The notes under the pieces: model-generated | Database searches by the model: none | Told to the model about the DNA's origin: nothing | The model's input: only the letters and a program-made list of their open reading frames with translations | Made by a program: the position numbers and the translations under genes | Shown: in pieces, positions 47,688 through 49,521 of the stretch | Layout of the letters: each line of letters opens with the position of its first letter | How positions within the stretch are numbered: the stretch's first letter is position 1 | NCBI GenBank assembly: GCA_004557905.1 | Contig: SFFH01000012.1 | Span: forward strand, 1-49,521 | Source: Clostridiales bacterium | Lineage (GTDB): Bacteria > Bacillota > Clostridia > Christensenellales > Aristaeellaceae | DNA: 49,521 nucleotides | Direction: 5' to 3'

Positions 47688-48676
47688 ACATGCAGCTTTT
47701 GGAAAAGATTCTGACCGCCTACGGCCCGTCCGGCCACGAGGGCCGCGTGGCGGAGGTTATCCGCGAAGCGCTTGACGGCCATGTGGACGAAATCCGCACC
47801 GACGTGATGGGCAACCTGATCGCGGTCAGGCACGGCGACGGCACGGGCAGGCGCATCATGCTCTCCGCGCACATGGATCATATCGGCCTGGCGGTGACGG
47901 ACGCGGACAAGCACGGCTATCTGCGCGTGTGCAGCGTCGGCGGCGTCGACGCCGGGACGATGGTGAGCGGCCACGTCGTGTTTGAAAACGGCGTGTGCGG
48001 CGTGGTGTTCGCGGAAGAGAAGATCAAGGGCACGCCGAAGGTCTCCGAGCTGTACGTCGATATCGGCGCGCAAAGCCGCGAGGAGGCGCTTGACAGGGTG
48101 TCCATCGGCGACATGTGCGTGATGAAGCCGCGTGTGACCCGGCTGGGCGAGCACAGGCTTGCCTCTCCGGCGATGGACGACCGCATCAGCTGCTACATCC
48201 AGGCGCAGGCGCTGCTGGAGCTGAGCGAAAAGACGAAGAACGAGATCATCGCCGTCTTCTCCGTGCAGGAGGAGGTCGGCGTGGCCGGCGCATCGACGGC
48301 GGCCTACGCGGCCAGGCCGGACATGGGCATCGCCATCGACGTGACGGGCACGGGCGACGTGCCGGAGGTTGAGACGAAGCTCTCCGTGGAGCTGGGCAAG
48401 GGCGCGGCGATCAAAATCATGGACCGCTCGCTGATCTGCACGCCCTCCGTGGTCGAGCTGATGGAGAGGCTTGCGGCGGAAAACGGCATCCCGACCCAGC
48501 GCGAGGTGCTGCCCTTCGGCGGCACGGACGCGGGCCCGATGCAGAAATCGCGCGGGGGCGTGGCGACGGGCGTGATTTCCGTGCCCTGCCGCTACATCCA
48601 CAGCGAGGCGGAGACGGTTGATCTGCGCGACGTGCAGGCGTGCGTCGATCTGCTGAAGGCGTGCCTGACGGCGTGA
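47684..48676 (+). CDS. M42-family aminopeptidase (third of three)
   Basis: 330 residues. SAHMDHIGLAV (about 64, His in place of the usual Glu after HxD), PAMDDRISCY (about 164), VQEEVGVAGA (about 196), IAIDVTG (about 216), FGGTDAGPMQKSRGG (about 280-294) and VPCRYIHSEAE. With the other two it forms a translationally coupled set whose differing metal-site residues suggest different substrate ranges or a mixed complex. ATG 47684 (ATGA overlap). Ends before a repeat element. Confidence 0.88.
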   Translation: MNMQLLEKILTAYGPSGHEGRVAEVIREALDGHVDEIRTDVMGNLIAVRHGDGTGRRIMLSAHMDHIGLAVTDADKHGYLRVCSVGGVDAGTMVSGHVVFENGVCGVVFAEEKIKGTPKVSELYVDIGAQSREEALDRVSIGDMCVMKPRVTRLGEHRLASPAMDDRISCYIQAQALLELSEKTKNEIIAVFSVQEEVGVAGASTAAYAARPDMGIAIDVTGTGDVPEVETKLSVELGKGAAIKIMDRSLICTPSVVELMERLAAENGIPTQREVLPFGGTDAGPMQKSRGGVATGVISVPCRYIHSEAETVDLRDVQACVDLLKACLTA

Positions 48677-48680
48677 ACGC

Positions 48681-48881
48681 CCTCAGGAGGGAGCCTTCAA
48701 AAAAGCGAATCATCAAGAAGAAATGCTTCTTCTGATCAGATGCTTTGATGCCTTTCTCTCTTGCGGGCGAACGCAGTTCGCCTATGAACACGATCTTCAA
48801 ACCGCCGCGAAGCGAAGAAGGGAGTCTGAGGGACGATGTCCCTCAGGCAGGTTTGGGCGGCAGCCCAACGTCCCCCATCCC
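48681..48881 (+). repeat. Repeat cluster: CTCCCTC fragment plus modular repeat copy 5
   Basis: CCCTCAGGAGGGAGCC (48681-48696) is a fragment of the CTCCCTC family followed by a short A run. Then hairpin A GGCGAA-cgcag-TTCGCC (48776-48792), head CCGCCGCGAAGCGAAGAAGG, hairpin B CTGAGGGA-cgatg-TCCCTCAG (48826-48846) and hairpin C TTGGGC-ggca-GCCCAA (48853-48868). No gene lies between 48677 and 48897. Confidence 0.75.
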
Positions 48882-48897
48882 AAAGGAGACTTGAACG

Positions 48898-49407
48898 ATG
48901 AAAGAAGCCATTCGCCTGACGAACAAGACGGCCATCGCACTGCGCAGAAGCGCACAGCGCCTGCGCGCCATGCACTTTGCCGCGGCGGTCATCCTGAGCC
49001 TGGCCCTGTGCGCGCTGGGCGTGTTTCTGGGCTTTCTGTGGCTGCCGGCCGTGCCGATCACGATCGCCGTCATTGCGCTGATGGACTGCGCCATCGTGGT
49101 CTTCTCCCGCAGCCGGTATCTGTCCCTGCTCGGCCAGGCGATCTGCACGGAGGCCGCGGCGCGCGAGATCCGCGCGGGCAGGAGTGAGAGCCGCCGGCGC
49201 GAACAGGCCATCAGCGACCTGATGCGCGCCAAGGCGGACGTGCAGCAGACGGAGCCTGCGCAGAGCAGGACGGAGGAGCAGCCGCGCCGTGAGGAGACGG
49301 ATGAGGATGCACAGGAGACAAGGGCGGAGACGGACGGCGCCGCTGCGCCGCATCGCCGCAGAAGGCAGAGCAGTCTTCAGCTGATCCGGAGCGAACAGGC
49401 GAAATAA
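48898..49407 (+). CDS. Membrane protein with a long charged tail, unknown function
   Basis: 169 residues. Basic N-terminus (TAIALRRSAQRLRAMHF), two adjacent helices (about 25-45 and 47-66), then a soluble, helical, highly charged C-terminus of about 95 residues rich in Glu, Arg and Gln (SESRRREQAISDLMRAKADV) with low complexity near the end (EETDEDAQETRAETDG). Not recognised. AAAGGAG precedes the ATG. It is 16 bp from a further membrane protein gene, so they are likely one unit. Confidence 0.65.
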   Translation: MKEAIRLTNKTAIALRRSAQRLRAMHFAAAVILSLALCALGVFLGFLWLPAVPITIAVIALMDCAIVVFSRSRYLSLLGQAICTEAAAREIRAGRSESRRREQAISDLMRAKADVQQTEPAQSRTEEQPRREETDEDAQETRAETDGAAAPHRRRRQSSLQLIRSEQAK

Positions 49408-49423
49408 CAACAAGGAGAAATCC

Positions 49424-49521
49424 ATGGCGGCGATACTGTATACCCTTTTGTTTCTGCTGGGCGGCGTGACGATCATCCGCATGCAGCTGCCCGGAAAAAG
49501 CCCGCTCACGCGGGTTTTTCT
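49424..49521 (+). CDS. Membrane protein, cut by the window edge
   Basis: ATG 49424 after CAAGGAGAAATCC. 32 codons remain: MAAILYTLLFLLGGVTIIRM, then QLPGKSPLTRVFL. The first helix looks like a signal anchor. The rest is outside the window, so no family can be given. Confidence 0.6.
   Translation, partial: MAAILYTLLFLLGGVTIIRMQLPGKSPLTRVF

Overview
The window looks like the replication-origin region of a GC-rich Firmicute, probably an uncultivated gut-type member of the Clostridia. Reasons: dnaA, dnaN and recF with DnaA boxes; strong AGGAGG ribosome sites and TTGACA/TATAAT promoters; TTG and GTG starts; a Clostridia-type gene set (LrgAB, CvpA, GPH symporter, CplR-like ABC-F, exported flavin reductase). 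No rRNA, tRNA, CRISPR array or intact transposase gene was seen. The taxonomic call is inference.

Layout. 1-4.4 kb (minus): heterodimeric ABC exporter under a MarR regulator. 4.4-8.2 kb: ABC-F ribosome-protection protein behind a transcription attenuator, then a metallo-beta-lactamase-fold hydrolase overlapping a TIM-barrel-like gene. 8.3-13.5 kb: SH3 secreted protein, ferritin-VIT1 iron protein, XRE regulator divergent from an NSS transporter, and a glycosyltransferase that seems to lack its EX7E motif. 13.7-29.4 kb (plus): tandem AstE/AspA-like proteins, MATE and ABC exporters, a polar amino-acid ABC importer with an M20 peptidase, two phosphodiester glycosidases, small heat-shock protein, FadR-type regulator with TrmO, ArsC-like protein and SDR. 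29.4-43.2 kb: origin region. 43.2 kb to the end: DUF5711-like membrane protein, CvpA, a small Cys protein, three tandem M42 aminopeptidases and membrane proteins.

The origin region is unusual. dnaA (29875-31200) is separated from dnaN-recF (40507-42905) by about 9 kb of metabolic genes: GPH symporter, beta-galactosidase, exported flavin reductase, cysteine synthase and lrgAB. DnaA boxes occur in three clusters: before dnaA, before dnaN, and a helically phased run after recF.

Much intergenic DNA belongs to dispersed hairpin repeat families. One (12194, 32763, 41621, 45495, 48776) is modular, and its stems differ between copies by paired changes. Others are short inverted-repeat elements (15628-15755, 28161-28271, 35196-35357). 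The most testable new observations are the ABC-F attenuator with a three-codon leader ORF, a likely RNA thermometer on the small heat-shock gene, the split origin, and the covarying repeats.
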